Positions 7,895 through 16,707 are shown, numbered from the stretch's first letter. The stretch is DNA of 64,000 bases from Chitinophaga deserti (GCF_003149455.1 NZ_QFFK01000006.1:253136-317135); one strand, 5' to 3'. Translations and numbers: made by a program. The notes: generated from the letters alone by a model not told the origin.

Positions 7895-8797
7895 TTATTT
7901 TTGGATGAGCGGCATGCCCGCAGGAGGAGCGGAGCCGGCTTCAGAAGCCTTCCGCAGTGCCTTTGCAGTTTTCCCGCTGCCATTAGGGTCCCAGCCGGGA
8001 GCGCCGAATATATACATCCAGGCTTCCCGCCAGGTACGTGCCTGCCGGAGGTCTTTCCAGATAGCCGCCCATTCGTGGGTAGCAATGCGCAGCGGATTAT
8101 ATGTGCCGATGTTCACTGTCAGCCCGTAAACAGGTCTTTCCTCTTCGGGCTGGAATGTGCCGAAAAGGCGGTCCCATATGATGAGCACGCCTGCATGGTT
8201 ACGGTCGAGGTACTTTATTTCGGAAGAATGATGCACGCGGTGGTGCGAGGGGGTATTGAAAATGAATTCTATGGGCCTGGGGAGCTTGTTGATGGCTTCT
8301 GTATGTATCCAGAACTGATATAGCAGGCTGATAGACTGCATGGCCATTACCATTGCGGGATGGAACCCCAGGAAGGGCATCCATATCCAGAACAGGAAAG
8401 CCCCGCTCAGGTTGCCCGTCCAGGTCTGCCGGAGGGCAGTGGAAAGATTGTATTTGCGGCTGGAATGATGGACCACATGGGATGCCCAGAAATACCGGAT
8501 CTCATGGCTGCTGCGGTGAAACCAGTAATAGGTGAGGTCGTCAGCAAAGAAACATAAAACCCATACCCACCATAATGCAGCATCGAGGGTAAACAAACGG
8601 AACTCGTAGGCTGCGAGGTACACCAGGTAAATAACTGCTTTGGTAAACAGCCCGATGAAAACGTTCCCCAGCCCCATGGCGATACTGCTGGCGGCGTCTT
8701 TGGTTTCGTAGAGGCCCCGCTTTTCTACCGCGGAAAATATCACTTCGGCGGTGATGAGCAGGATGAAACCAGGTATGGCGAAATGTATCAGGTCCAT
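7895..8797 (-). CDS. Membrane fatty-acid hydroxylase / sterol desaturase family protein
   Basis: A 300-residue integral membrane di-iron oxygenase. About four hydrophobic segments lie in the N-terminal 140 residues. The histidine boxes are all present: HRSSH (HX3H), HVVHH (HX2HH), a central histidine in IHTEA, and HHRVHH near residue 205, followed by the family-typical DRLFGTF. Members hydroxylate or desaturate lipids, sterols or carotenoids using O2; in Bacteroidota, sphingolipid or fatty-acid hydroxylation is plausible. Its stop lies just upstream of the BlaI operators. It stands alone. Confidence 0.9.
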   Translation of the reverse strand: MDLIHFAIPGFILLITAEVIFSAVEKRGLYETKDAASSIAMGLGNVFIGLFTKAVIYLVYLAAYEFRLFTLDAALWWVWVLCFFADDLTYYWFHRSSHEIRYFWASHVVHHSSRKYNLSTALRQTWTGNLSGAFLFWIWMPFLGFHPAMVMAMQSISLLYQFWIHTEAINKLPRPIEFIFNTPSHHRVHHSSEIKYLDRNHAGVLIIWDRLFGTFQPEEERPVYGLTVNIGTYNPLRIATHEWAAIWKDLRQARTWREAWMYIFGAPGWDPNGSGKTAKALRKASEAGSAPPAGMPLIQK

Positions 8798-8915
8798 AAA
8801 AAACGGATCATCTTTATCGGTAAGGGGATGTTGCGGAATATTCCTTTTGCCAAAAGTTAACGAAAATTCCCGTGACGGCCCGTATTGCCTAAAAAGATGA
8901 TCCGTGGTTGACAGG

Positions 8916-9533
8916 CTAGAAGCGGCCTGCCTTGATAGTGAAATGGGCGGAAGGACCGCTTAGCTTCTCATCGGTAATACCTGCCGTATTGGAGCCTTTC
9001 ACAAAGCGGTAAGATCCGCCAATGCCAAGCCGCAGGTAGGAGGTGATGTTCAGCTCCAGGTTTATATGGGGTTCACCTACGAAGAAGCTGCTGTAATCCA
9101 GCGATTCATGATCGTCCCATTCCTTGTACCGCTCACTTTTCATTACACCGCCGCCGCCAATAAGGGCGCCTGCAGCAATGTGGATGAGCTTATTCCCTTT
9201 GATCGTGTATTCAGGCACAAAACCGGTATACCACATGTTCCAGTAAAGCGTAGGGTCTGAGGCATGGGTACGGGGGGCTTCGATGTTGTTAACCAATGCA
9301 TAGGCACCGGCTCCGAGCATCAGTTTGCTGTTGAGCATTACCCCGGCATATCCTCCCAGCAATACGCCCATCTTGTCATCGAATGTGGTGAATTTGATAG
9401 CGGGGGCGCCGAAGCCACCTACTCTTACCTTGCCTCCGCGGGCAAGACTTTCAATCTTTTGGTCCTGTGCAAGTGCCGGCACGGTGCAAAGCACGGCCAG
9501 GGCAAGCAGCAGGCGCTTACCTGTTTTTTTCAT
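8916..9533 (-). CDS. Secreted outer-membrane beta-barrel-like protein, unknown function
   Basis: A 205-residue protein with a clear signal peptide (MKKTGKRLLLALAVLCTVPALA, cleavage after ALA-Q). The rest alternates hydrophobic and polar residues with many glycines and aromatic residues, and ends in KAGRF, as small outer-membrane barrels do. No catalytic motif is visible. It lies just downstream of the DUF4249/TonB receptor pair on the same strand, with about 40 bases between, and may share its transcript. Confidence 0.65.
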   Translation of the reverse strand: MKKTGKRLLLALAVLCTVPALAQDQKIESLARGGKVRVGGFGAPAIKFTTFDDKMGVLLGGYAGVMLNSKLMLGAGAYALVNNIEAPRTHASDPTLYWNMWYTGFVPEYTIKGNKLIHIAAGALIGGGGVMKSERYKEWDDHESLDYSSFFVGEPHINLELNITSYLRLGIGGSYRFVKGSNTAGITDEKLSGPSAHFTIKAGRF

Positions 9534-9572
9534 GTTCGTTGTTTTTATGGGGTGATCTGTTGGTTGATCAGA

Positions 9573-10445
9573 TTATTTCTGCATAGTTTTTTCCTTGTAA
9601 GACACAGCCGAAGTGCCAAACCATCCCAGCACGCGGCCCTGTGAATTTTTATCGGTATTCAGCACATTGGTAGGTACGTTTTCCAGGATCTTGGCAAACA
9701 AACCGCCATTGTCGATCTGTTGCTGCACCTGGTCGAGGAAAGCGTGGCTCCTTTTAGTAACGGATGAGAGACGAACGATCACTTTCTCGCCTTCGAGGAA
9801 AGGTTTGCCGTAATCGGTAATACCTTCAGAAATGGGCTGGATGAAATCCTTGCCATCCGCTACATCTTCCGCATACGACCCATCGATGGTAAAAATATCT
9901 TCCACGCGGGTTTGCAGATTGTTGCGGTAGCTGCGCACCCAATACCAGTCGGTTGCACCCACAAGGTCTTTGGCATAAAACCGGGCAAAGAAGCCTTCTT
10001 CCCCTGAAACCGCTTCTTCTTTCGTTTTGAAGTCGGCGGCAATGGAATCGATGACGGGCACACGTTTCAGGGTGTCCTGCGCTTCAAATATTCCTTCTTT
10101 CAATTCCAGGCGGAGTTTATAAACGTGCCCGATTTCACCGATCTTCTGACCAGCCCCGGGGTCGTGGCTATACACGCCGTTGGCATATATAAAGTTGAAG
10201 GTTTTATTAGCAGTGATGTCTGTTACCGTCACCTTCGCATCGCTCACAGCGGGTGCTGTGCCCTGGCTGGTATAAGGTACAGTTTGGGTAATGCGGATCT
10301 GTTGTTTGCCCGGTACGTCAGTAAGCCAGGCGTCTACAACGGTGAAGGTCTTTCCTTTCGGTATATCGATATCGATCGTGTCTTCGCAGGCGGTGAATCC
10401 GGCAGCGGCGAGCAGAAGAGCGATGGTGGTGTGGTTCCTTTTCAT
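9573..10445 (-). CDS. DUF4249 family lipoprotein
   Basis: A 290-residue lipoprotein. The N-terminus has a hydrophobic stretch and a lipobox ending FTAC, then EDTIDIDIP, typical of DUF4249. The domain has beta-rich segments such as VVDAWLTDVPGKQQIRI and KVTVTDITANKTF. In Bacteroidota, DUF4249 proteins are encoded directly after a TonB-dependent receptor and are taken to be surface partners of it, loosely like SusD with SusC. That arrangement holds here, with an 18-base gap. The ligand is unknown. Confidence 0.88.
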   Translation of the reverse strand: MKRNHTTIALLLAAAGFTACEDTIDIDIPKGKTFTVVDAWLTDVPGKQQIRITQTVPYTSQGTAPAVSDAKVTVTDITANKTFNFIYANGVYSHDPGAGQKIGEIGHVYKLRLELKEGIFEAQDTLKRVPVIDSIAADFKTKEEAVSGEEGFFARFYAKDLVGATDWYWVRSYRNNLQTRVEDIFTIDGSYAEDVADGKDFIQPISEGITDYGKPFLEGEKVIVRLSSVTKRSHAFLDQVQQQIDNGGLFAKILENVPTNVLNTDKNSQGRVLGWFGTSAVSYKEKTMQK

Positions 10446-10463
10446 ATATAGCGTGCTTGGAAA

Positions 10464-12830
10464 TTAGAATTTGAAGTTATAAGTGATACCGGGGATGATA
10501 GATCCGATGATGCTGAGGCGAACGGCTTCCTTCTTGGAAGGATCGTCAGGGTTCTGACGGAAGTATACGGTGTAAGCATTTCTCCGCGCATATACGTTGT
10601 AGAGACTGAACACCCATTCGCCTTTCCAGCGTTTCAGCTGCTTGCCCTTGTAAGTAAAGGAAAGATCGAGGCGGTGGAAGGGCTTCAGGCGGTAGTTGTT
10701 GCGCTTCTCTGTTGTGTTGTAAGGGATGTCCCAGTCCTGGAACTCGAGGCGGCTGTCGGCAAACGTTGCGGGTGTCCCGGATGCAAACATCCAGTTGGCA
10801 CTCATGCTGGCACGCTTCGTGAATTCGTGGCTTGCCACAATGTTCAGGTTGTGCGTACGGTCGTACCGGTTAATGAACCATTCGTTCAGGCTTAAGCCGG
10901 GTGTTTTCCTTTCAGAGCGGCTCAGGGTATAGCTGATCCAGCCGGTAGTGGCGCCGATGTCTTTCTTTACATACAGCTCAAGGCCATAAGCACGGCCTTT
11001 GGATGCCAGCAGGTCGCCTTCAATGAATTCGTTCAGATCAAGGTCTGCGTTGTCGATAAAGTCAAGCTGATCCTGCATTTTCTTATAAAACACTTCGGCA
11101 GACAGTTCGAATTTATCACCGGGGGCGTTATAGAAATATCCTGCAGTTACCTGATCTGTCAGCTGTGGTTTCACGTTATTGGAAACAGGCGTCCATATGT
11201 CTACCGGGGTAGGGGAAGCGGTGTTGCTCAACTGGTGCATGTATTGTGCGGAACGGCTGAATGCTGCTTTAACAGATGATGTGCTGTTAATGGCATAGCG
11301 TGCAGAAAGGCGGGGCTCGAGGAAGTAATAATCGGCGATGGTTTTACCGTTTTCATAGTCCTTCGTTCCGAGGAAGCGTTTACGGATACCGGCTGTAGTG
11401 TCTGCATAGTAATAGGCCGTGCCTTTTCCTCTGTATTGGAATCCGGAAAGGCGTACGCCGTACTGCACTCCGAATTTGTTACCGGCTTTCCACTCATGAT
11501 CGAGGTAGAGTGCACCTTCCAGCGCGTTTTTGTCTTTGAGTACGATGCGTGTTTCATCAGCATCCTGGCGGGCAAGGGTGTTGCCGGGCTTAAAGGTGTA
11601 TAACGTTCCCTGAGCACCGAAATGCAGCGTGTTGCTGGAATTCAGGTAGTAGGTGAAGTTGGGCTTCACGCCGTAGTTGATGATGTTTGATTTCCAGCTG
11701 AACTCCTGATCGGAAGAGGATTTCTCGTTGCTGAGGAACTTCAGGCTGTAATCGTATTTGGTATAGTAAGTGGTCAGGTTCATGAAAAGCCGGTTATTGA
11801 AGATGTGGTTCCAGCGCAGCGATGCGGTATTGTTACCCCAGTTCATATTGGCTTCTTTTCCAAACCCGAACACGTCGCGGCCGAAGTATCCGCTAACGAA
11901 AAGACTGTTATTCTTATTCAGCTGGAAGTTTACTTTGGCGGTCAGGTCATAAAAGTACAGTTTGGTATCTTTCATGTCTCCCTTCAGGAAGGGCTTCATG
12001 AGCACGTCCATGTACGATCTGCGGCCTGCCACGATGAAGGAGGACTTATCTTTCTGCAGCGGACCTTCAATAGCGAGGCGGCTGAAGATATTACCGATAC
12101 CGCCGGTCATTCCGAACTTCTGGTTATTACCGTCTTTCATCCTGATATCAAGTACGGAAGCGGTTCTGCCACCATATTCAGCGGGGAATCCACCCTTTAC
12201 AAGGTTGATGTTTTTTACTGCATCAGGATTAAATACGGAGAAGAAGCCCAGCATGTGGGTGGAGTTGTAAACAGGCGCCTCATCCATCAGGATAAGGTTT
12301 TCATCGCCATTACCACCGCGTACGTTGAAGCTGGCGGCGCCTTCACCTACAGTGTTCACACCAGGGAGGGTCTGGATAGTACGGATCACGTCTACTTCAC
12401 CCATGAAGGTGGGCAGCTTTTTGATTTCCGCAATATCGAGTTTGTTCATGCTGGTATTGAGGGTATTGATATTCTTTTCCTGTTGCTTGCCGGAGATCAC
12501 TACCTCGTTGAGCTGACGGTCGGATTTACCCAGCTTGATGTCCAGCCGCTTGTTGGCGGTAAGGTCGATAGTGAATTTCTGCGGTTGGTATCCTATATAG
12601 GAAAACTGTATATCGTGCTTGCCGGCAGGCAGGGTAAGGGAGTAGAAGCCGTATTCGTTGGATACGGTACCTGTGGAAGTGCCGGGCTTCCCTATGGAAA
12701 TGCCGATGAGTGTTTCGCCGGAGTTTTCGTCTTTTACATAACCGCTGATGGTAAACCGTTGCTGTGCCGATGAGGCGGTAGCAATCAGGATGAGTAAAAG
12801 GCTCGTCAGCAGGCGGGCTGTTGATTTCAT
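10464..12830 (-). CDS. TonB-dependent receptor with carboxypeptidase-regulatory-like domain
   Basis: A 788-residue outer-membrane receptor. A signal peptide ending ATASSA-QQ is followed by a carboxypeptidase-regulatory-like beta-sandwich (about 24-105, with GETLIGISIGKPGTSTGT). Next is the plug domain (about 120-235, with LPGVNTVGEGAASFNVRGG), then a long beta-barrel ending in an aromatic residue (TYNFKF). The start at MKSTARLL is chosen for the signal peptide; an upstream in-frame ATG adds 27 residues with no such feature. It is paired with the DUF4249 gene downstream. It probably imports a ligand energised by TonB; the substrate cannot be read from sequence. No iron-regulation box was recognised. 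Confidence 0.92.
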   Translation of the reverse strand: MKSTARLLTSLLLILIATASSAQQRFTISGYVKDENSGETLIGISIGKPGTSTGTVSNEYGFYSLTLPAGKHDIQFSYIGYQPQKFTIDLTANKRLDIKLGKSDRQLNEVVISGKQQEKNINTLNTSMNKLDIAEIKKLPTFMGEVDVIRTIQTLPGVNTVGEGAASFNVRGGNGDENLILMDEAPVYNSTHMLGFFSVFNPDAVKNINLVKGGFPAEYGGRTASVLDIRMKDGNNQKFGMTGGIGNIFSRLAIEGPLQKDKSSFIVAGRRSYMDVLMKPFLKGDMKDTKLYFYDLTAKVNFQLNKNNSLFVSGYFGRDVFGFGKEANMNWGNNTASLRWNHIFNNRLFMNLTTYYTKYDYSLKFLSNEKSSSDQEFSWKSNIINYGVKPNFTYYLNSSNTLHFGAQGTLYTFKPGNTLARQDADETRIVLKDKNALEGALYLDHEWKAGNKFGVQYGVRLSGFQYRGKGTAYYYADTTAGIRKRFLGTKDYENGKTIADYYFLEPRLSARYAINSTSSVKAAFSRSAQYMHQLSNTASPTPVDIWTPVSNNVKPQLTDQVTAGYFYNAPGDKFELSAEVFYKKMQDQLDFIDNADLDLNEFIEGDLLASKGRAYGLELYVKKDIGATTGWISYTLSRSERKTPGLSLNEWFINRYDRTHNLNIVASHEFTKRASMSANWMFASGTPATFADSRLEFQDWDIPYNTTEKRNNYRLKPFHRLDLSFTYKGKQLKRWKGEWVFSLYNVYARRNAYTVYFRQNPDDPSKKEAVRLSIIGSIIPGITYNFKF

Positions 12831-13155
12831 ATTGGTTTTCAGTTTATAGTGAGGGCGGATGCATGGTACCGGAAGCCAGTTCCGGTCATTTTCCGAACAT
12901 ATGACGTGCAAAATAGAACATACCCCTATGGATGGGAAATTAATTCTATGTTGAAGGTAAAAATGGCCGTCCTGCTCTTTTCATGGGAGAAGGCGGCCGG
13001 AGTTTGCCCGTTCAGGTGGAGTGGAGATGGAAATATACCTTAATTAAGGGAAATGAATATGATGAAAAGGAAGTTAATGTTGCAACAGCATCTGATGAAA
13101 ATCATGTTTTTTCCCACTGAAAGAGCGGAATTTCATGGCGCGTAACGGAATAAAT
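12831..13155. other. Intergenic region upstream of the TonB receptor
   Basis: About 325 bases between the receptor start and the stop of a small same-strand gene. It must contain the receptor promoter. I see no exact TAnnTTTG/TTTG pair, only AT-rich stretches and no repeat or RNA gene. Confidence 0.5.
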
Positions 13156-13365
13156 TCAATCCAGAACGGCGCACTGGTACCCCAGGTGGCGCACGAAGGA
13201 GATAACCTGATGCTCTTCCATTTGCGGGCAATCTACCCGTAACACCTTGTCGCAATCCTCCAGGTCGAGGGTGCACATGGTAGCGGAAAACTCGCCGGAC
13301 AAAGCGCGGATTACCTGGTTTTTCTCCCTTTGGGTATTGATATTTGTTTTGAAGATGCCGATCAT
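13156..13365 (-). CDS. Small conserved-looking protein, 69 residues
   Basis: Starting at MIGIFKTNINTQREKN, the protein contains CTLDLEDCDKVLRVDC and ends HLGYQCAVLD. It has four cysteines and an alternating strand/helix pattern reminiscent of a ferredoxin-like or heavy-metal-associated fold, but without a CxxC motif. No signal peptide is present. It is divergent from an AraC regulator, with a 94-base shared intergenic region, which makes joint control possible. I do not recognise its function. A longer frame reading back into the regulator gene was rejected. Confidence 0.6.
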   Translation of the reverse strand: MIGIFKTNINTQREKNQVIRALSGEFSATMCTLDLEDCDKVLRVDCPQMEEHQVISFVRHLGYQCAVLD

Positions 13366-13459
13366 GGTCCGATTTGAATTAATTTGCCTCAAAATTCGGA
13401 CCTGGCAGGTTAAAAGGCTTGCATCAAACGGATTTAAACTTACACTTAACGGATTTTCT

Positions 13460-14452
13460 ATGTCGATCACCGTCACCAACGAACGCAAAGAAGTCTTGTT
13501 TCACGATGATACAGTGATGTGCCCGGAATATTTCTCCCGGGCGGAGCTGAAAGAGCGCCGTCATGAAGTGAATCTCAAATCAGGCAGGGCGGATTTCCAT
13601 GAAATCAGTTTCGACGGTTTTCTTATGGGGTTCGGCAGCGCCGTCATAAACGAGAAACTGCAAATCGACAGTCTGGATACCCTCCAGCGCGTAGGCATGC
13701 ATTTCATGATCCGGGGGGAGGTGACTGCCTCCATAAAAGGACTCAGAAAGGATTTCAGGACCCGGGAATTTGAACATAACCTCGTTTACAGCCCCGAACC
13801 GGAAGAAAAGCTGCAGGTAGAACGGCAGCCGGAAATAAGAGTGTTTGCACTCACATTCATGAAAGACCGGTTCATTCAGCTGGCACATCATAACGGCCCC
13901 GTTCTGGAGCGATTTGGCGAAAACGTGGAAAACAACCGGCCGGTATACCCCGACCAGATCTATAAAATGACACCCCGCATGATGCAGGTGATCGATGAAG
14001 TGCAGAACTGTCATTTCACCGGCGGACTGAAGAAGCTCTTCCTCCAGTCCAAAGCTATCGAGTTACTGGCGCTCCAGTGCGAGCAGTTTGAGCTGGATGG
14101 GGTTGCCCGTCCTGATAAGATGTCGCTCATCCGGTCTGATGAAGAAAGAATCCGGTATGCGCGCGACCTGCTGCTTGCCAATGCCCAGGAACCATTATCG
14201 CTGGGAGAACTATCCCGGCAGTCGGGGTTAAATGAATTCAAGCTGAAATCGGGATTCCGGAAGGTGTTTAACAATACCGTTTTCGGTTATCTCAGTGAAC
14301 ACCGCCTGGAAGAAGCCCAGCGCATGATCCGGCAGGGGAACATGAGCTTTACCGAAATCGCCGATGAACTGGGGTATTCTTCCCTGCAGCATTTCAGTAA
14401 CGCCTTCCGGAAAAAGTTCAGCTGCAGCCCCCGTGAATTTCAATCGAAATAA
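13460..14452 (+). CDS. AraC family transcriptional regulator
   Basis: A 330-residue regulator. The N-terminal two thirds is an unrecognised ligand-sensing region. The C-terminal 100 residues are an AraC/XylS DNA-binding domain, with SLGELSRQSGLNEFKLKSGF (first helix-turn-helix), and MSFTEIADELGYSSLQHFSNAF with the closing KKFSCSPREF (second). The layout resembles PchR-like regulators. The ATG at MSITVTNERKE is preferred since an upstream extension overlaps the divergent small gene. It may regulate that small gene; a role in controlling the nearby TonB receptor is only a guess. Confidence 0.9.
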   Translation: MSITVTNERKEVLFHDDTVMCPEYFSRAELKERRHEVNLKSGRADFHEISFDGFLMGFGSAVINEKLQIDSLDTLQRVGMHFMIRGEVTASIKGLRKDFRTREFEHNLVYSPEPEEKLQVERQPEIRVFALTFMKDRFIQLAHHNGPVLERFGENVENNRPVYPDQIYKMTPRMMQVIDEVQNCHFTGGLKKLFLQSKAIELLALQCEQFELDGVARPDKMSLIRSDEERIRYARDLLLANAQEPLSLGELSRQSGLNEFKLKSGFRKVFNNTVFGYLSEHRLEEAQRMIRQGNMSFTEIADELGYSSLQHFSNAFRKKFSCSPREFQSK

Positions 14453-14552
14453 AGGTTCAGATACTATTTGAGTTAAATTACTATCAGAATAGGCTCTTTT
14501 GCCCTATTTTCGGGCATTTCACAAATAATTCATTATCAAGTAATTAAACTGC

Positions 14553-14643
14553 CATCCTTCAGTCATCCTTCAGTGATCCTTCAGTAAAAGGGGGTGTTCA
14601 CTGGTGGTTGACTGAAGGATCACTGAAGGATCACTGAAGGATG
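14553..14643. repeat. 33-bp inverted repeat made of 11-bp tandem units
   Basis: The right arm (14611-14643) is three consecutive copies of ACTGAAGGATC, the last ending in G. The left arm (14553-14585) is its reverse complement with one mismatch in 33. The arms are separated by 25 bases. It lies in the 327-base gap between two convergent genes, upstream of a bidirectional terminator. It could form a long hairpin in RNA or bind a protein on one face of the helix. Confidence 0.9.
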
Positions 14644-14692
14644 AAACTCCCGAATCCGATACGATATTAACTGTAAAGCAAAAGCACTGAGC

Positions 14693-14737
14693 ATGAAAAA
14701 GGCCGTCTCTTCGAAAGAATGAGACGGCCTTTTTCAT
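14693..14737. terminator. Bidirectional terminator
   Basis: ATGAAAAAGGCCGTCTC and its exact complement GAGACGGCCTTTTTCAT flank an 11-base loop. A and T runs flank the G/C stem, so it can end both the AraC gene (+) and the NmrA-like gene (-). Confidence 0.92.
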
Positions 14738-14779
14738 ATAAATCAGTCAGGTGTTTTAAGACTGTATGCGGGCATTTTA

Positions 14780-15640
14780 TCAGGAGAAAGATGCTTTATG
14801 CGCTTTTGCGAAATCTTCCAGCGATACGGGGTCTTTACCTGTAATATCCTTCACTGCAGTGGTTACCACAGCACAATGGCCGTTTCTCACTGCTCCCACG
14901 AGCATAGCAAGGTAATGCGCTGCACTTTCAGGAGCGCCGGATGCAATAACACCCTGGATCAAAGCTTCCTCGGGAATGTTTTCGTACGTAACGGTTTTAC
15001 CGCTGGCTGCAGAAATAATAGCTGCTGCTTCATGGTTATCAACCGCTTTAGGGCCGGTGAGCGTCAGTTCTTTACCAACATGTGCTTCATTGAGCAGCAA
15101 TTCCACGGAAACCGCGGCAATATCCGCCGTTGAGATCACGGAATATTTACCATCTCCGGCAGGAATGAGGATCTTGCCCAGTTGTTTAATAGTGGGGCTG
15201 AAAGGGCCTTCTGAGAAGTTTTCCATGAAGAAGTTAGGGCGAACGATGTTGTACGGGATGCCGGAAGCAATCAGGTACAGCTCTATCTGGCGGAGAGGGG
15301 CCGCTTCCACATGCTCAACGCCTATGGCAGACAGGAAAACGATTTTCTTCACCTGTGCTTTCTTCGCTTCGTCGATAAACGGACGGAGCTTGCCGGCTGC
15401 ATCTGCATCAAGGGGCAGGGCGGAAAGGAATACCAGATCCACGCCAGCCAGGGCCGGTGCGAAAGTAGCCGCATCTTCCTGTACCAGGTGTACCGGCGTT
15501 ACGTTACCCGCCGGGGCTTTATATTTCTCCGGGAAGCGGGTGGCAGCTTTCACCTCAATGCCGGGTTTCCCCGCAAGGGCCTTTACAACTTCCTTTCCTG
15601 CAAATCCGGTTGCTCCGAGTACGAGAATAGTGTTTGACAT
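14780..15640 (-). CDS. NmrA/YwnB-like NAD(P)-binding oxidoreductase
   Basis: A 286-residue protein with an N-terminal Rossmann motif ILVLGATGFAGKEV, followed by KKIVFLSAIGVEHVEA and YNIVRPNFFMENF, all typical of the atypical short-chain dehydrogenase NmrA/HSCARG branch. Such proteins act as NAD(P)H-dependent quinone reductases or redox sensors. It is preceded on the same strand by an Rrf2 regulator, 54 bases away. The same neighbour pairing is known as ywnA-ywnB in Bacillus, which suggests control by that regulator. The substrate is not identifiable. Confidence 0.88.
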   Translation of the reverse strand: MSNTILVLGATGFAGKEVVKALAGKPGIEVKAATRFPEKYKAPAGNVTPVHLVQEDAATFAPALAGVDLVFLSALPLDADAAGKLRPFIDEAKKAQVKKIVFLSAIGVEHVEAAPLRQIELYLIASGIPYNIVRPNFFMENFSEGPFSPTIKQLGKILIPAGDGKYSVISTADIAAVSVELLLNEAHVGKELTLTGPKAVDNHEAAAIISAASGKTVTYENIPEEALIQGVIASGAPESAAHYLAMLVGAVRNGHCAVVTTAVKDITGKDPVSLEDFAKAHKASFS

Positions 15641-15694
15641 GTTTCTTGTTTTAATAAATGTTATAAATATTGTTACAGTTATGAGTAAAAAAAA

Positions 15695-16105
15695 TCAGAA
15701 GTGCTTTTTGATGAACTCAGCAAGGGTAACCTGCCCTAACTGGCGGCCAACCGCATCATCTATACCGGTAAACAAGCTGTCGAGGGCTTTGTTGATATTT
15801 TTACCAACAAGGCAGTCCGGATTAGGATCGTTGGGGGAGAAGCTGAAAATATGATCCTCCTTCACGAGGGCAAAAACGTCCGACAGGCGGATGTTTTCCA
15901 GCGGGCGGGCCAGCCGGCTACCTCCGTTTTTACCTTCCCTGCTTTCCACAAGGCCCGCATTCCGCAGGGCACTCAGTTCCTTCCTCACCAGCGCAGCATT
16001 ACTGTTCAGCGACCCCGCGATGAATTCGGAGGTTAGCCATTCGTCTGTGAAACTGCCCATGAGCGAAAGTATGTGAACGTGTATGGCAAATTTACTGCGG
16101 ACCAA
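15695..16105 (-). CDS. Rrf2 family transcriptional regulator (YwnA-like)
   Basis: A 136-residue winged-helix protein: SKFAIHVHILSLM, then TSEFIAGSLNSNAALVRKELSALRNAGLVES with the wing GKNGGSRLARP. Only one cysteine is present, so it lacks the three-cysteine Fe-S cluster of IscR/NsrR and fits the YwnA/YwgB branch. The start is a TTG: the family begins just before SKFAI, no ATG is available there, and the next ATG would remove part of the first helix. A perfect palindrome directly abuts the start codon, indicating autoregulation. It probably represses the NmrA-like gene downstream. Confidence 0.88.
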   Translation of the reverse strand: MVRSKFAIHVHILSLMGSFTDEWLTSEFIAGSLNSNAALVRKELSALRNAGLVESREGKNGGSRLARPLENIRLSDVFALVKEDHIFSFSPNDPNPDCLVGKNINKALDSLFTGIDDAVGRQLGQVTLAEFIKKHF

Positions 16106-16106
16106 T

Positions 16107-16129
16107 ACTGTAATATTTAAGATTACAGT
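16107..16129 (-). promoter_or_regulatory. Palindromic operator at the Rrf2 gene start
   Basis: ACTGTAAT-N7-ATTACAGT is a perfect 8-bp inverted repeat ending one base from the regulator's start codon. A related half-site (TTACAGT) occurs in the gap before the NmrA-like gene. Likely the Rrf2 protein's own binding site. Confidence 0.75.
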
Positions 16130-16167
16130 ACAAATGTATAGGATTTTAAATTCCCGCCAAAAATATT

Positions 16168-16707
16168 TTAGCGTACAGCCATACCCAGTGCCAGGGGCAA
16201 TAGCATTTCATACAGGCGATTACCGCATTCTGCCTCGCTCTGCTGGTCTGTCCGGATAATGAGATCCGGGGCCATAGGATGTTCAAAAACGCCGTTAACG
16301 CCGGAAAGGCCATATACCTTGTCTGGATGTCCTTCGGGGAGAAATGCGCGCTTATAAAGCCCTTTTGTGTCCCTCCGGATGAGTTCTTCCAGAGCGCAGT
16401 CTATCTGGATGGTGGCGGCGATGCCGTAAGTCTTGGTGATTTCCCGGCGCACATGGTCGAGGGGGTTAATGGCGCAAATGATAGTGAAGATGCCGTGCCG
16501 GGAAAAACGGCTGGCCAGCCATGCCAGCCTGCGGATGTTTTCGGCCCGGTCTTCCATACTCAGCCCCAGCTCCTTAAATAGGCGGCCCCGGCATTCATCA
16601 CCGTCCAGCACTTCCACAGGGCATCCTGCTGCCCGGAGTTTTTGCTCCGCAAAGCGTGCCAGTGTGGTTTTTCCCGCGCCTGACATTCCGCAAAACTGTA
16701 CGATCAT
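16168..16707 (-). CDS. cysC: Adenylylsulfate (APS) kinase
   Basis: A 179-residue cytoplasmic kinase that phosphorylates adenylylsulfate to PAPS, the sulfate donor for sulfotransferases. The P-loop GMSGAGKTT is at residues 7-15. DGDECRGRL corresponds to the family DGDxxR motif. RRDTKGLYKRA matches the substrate-binding D-x-KGLY signature. The usual SPFR segment is replaced by NPLDHVR. It overlaps the upstream sulfotransferase by ATGA, so the two are translationally coupled. No ATP sulfurylase or APS reductase lies nearby, which points to PAPS supply for sulfation rather than cysteine synthesis. Confidence 0.9.
   Translation of the reverse strand: MIVQFCGMSGAGKTTLARFAEQKLRAAGCPVEVLDGDECRGRLFKELGLSMEDRAENIRRLAWLASRFSRHGIFTIICAINPLDHVRREITKTYGIAATIQIDCALEELIRRDTKGLYKRAFLPEGHPDKVYGLSGVNGVFEHPMAPDLIIRTDQQSEAECGNRLYEMLLPLALGMAVR

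Noticed and set aside
11805-12773. 322-codon plus-strand frame
   Set aside because: Antisense to the plug and N-terminal part of the TonB receptor gene.
16168-16707. Part of an assimilatory sulfate-reduction operon
   Set aside because: No ATP sulfurylase, APS/PAPS reductase or sulfite reductase is present; the direct neighbour is a sulfotransferase.
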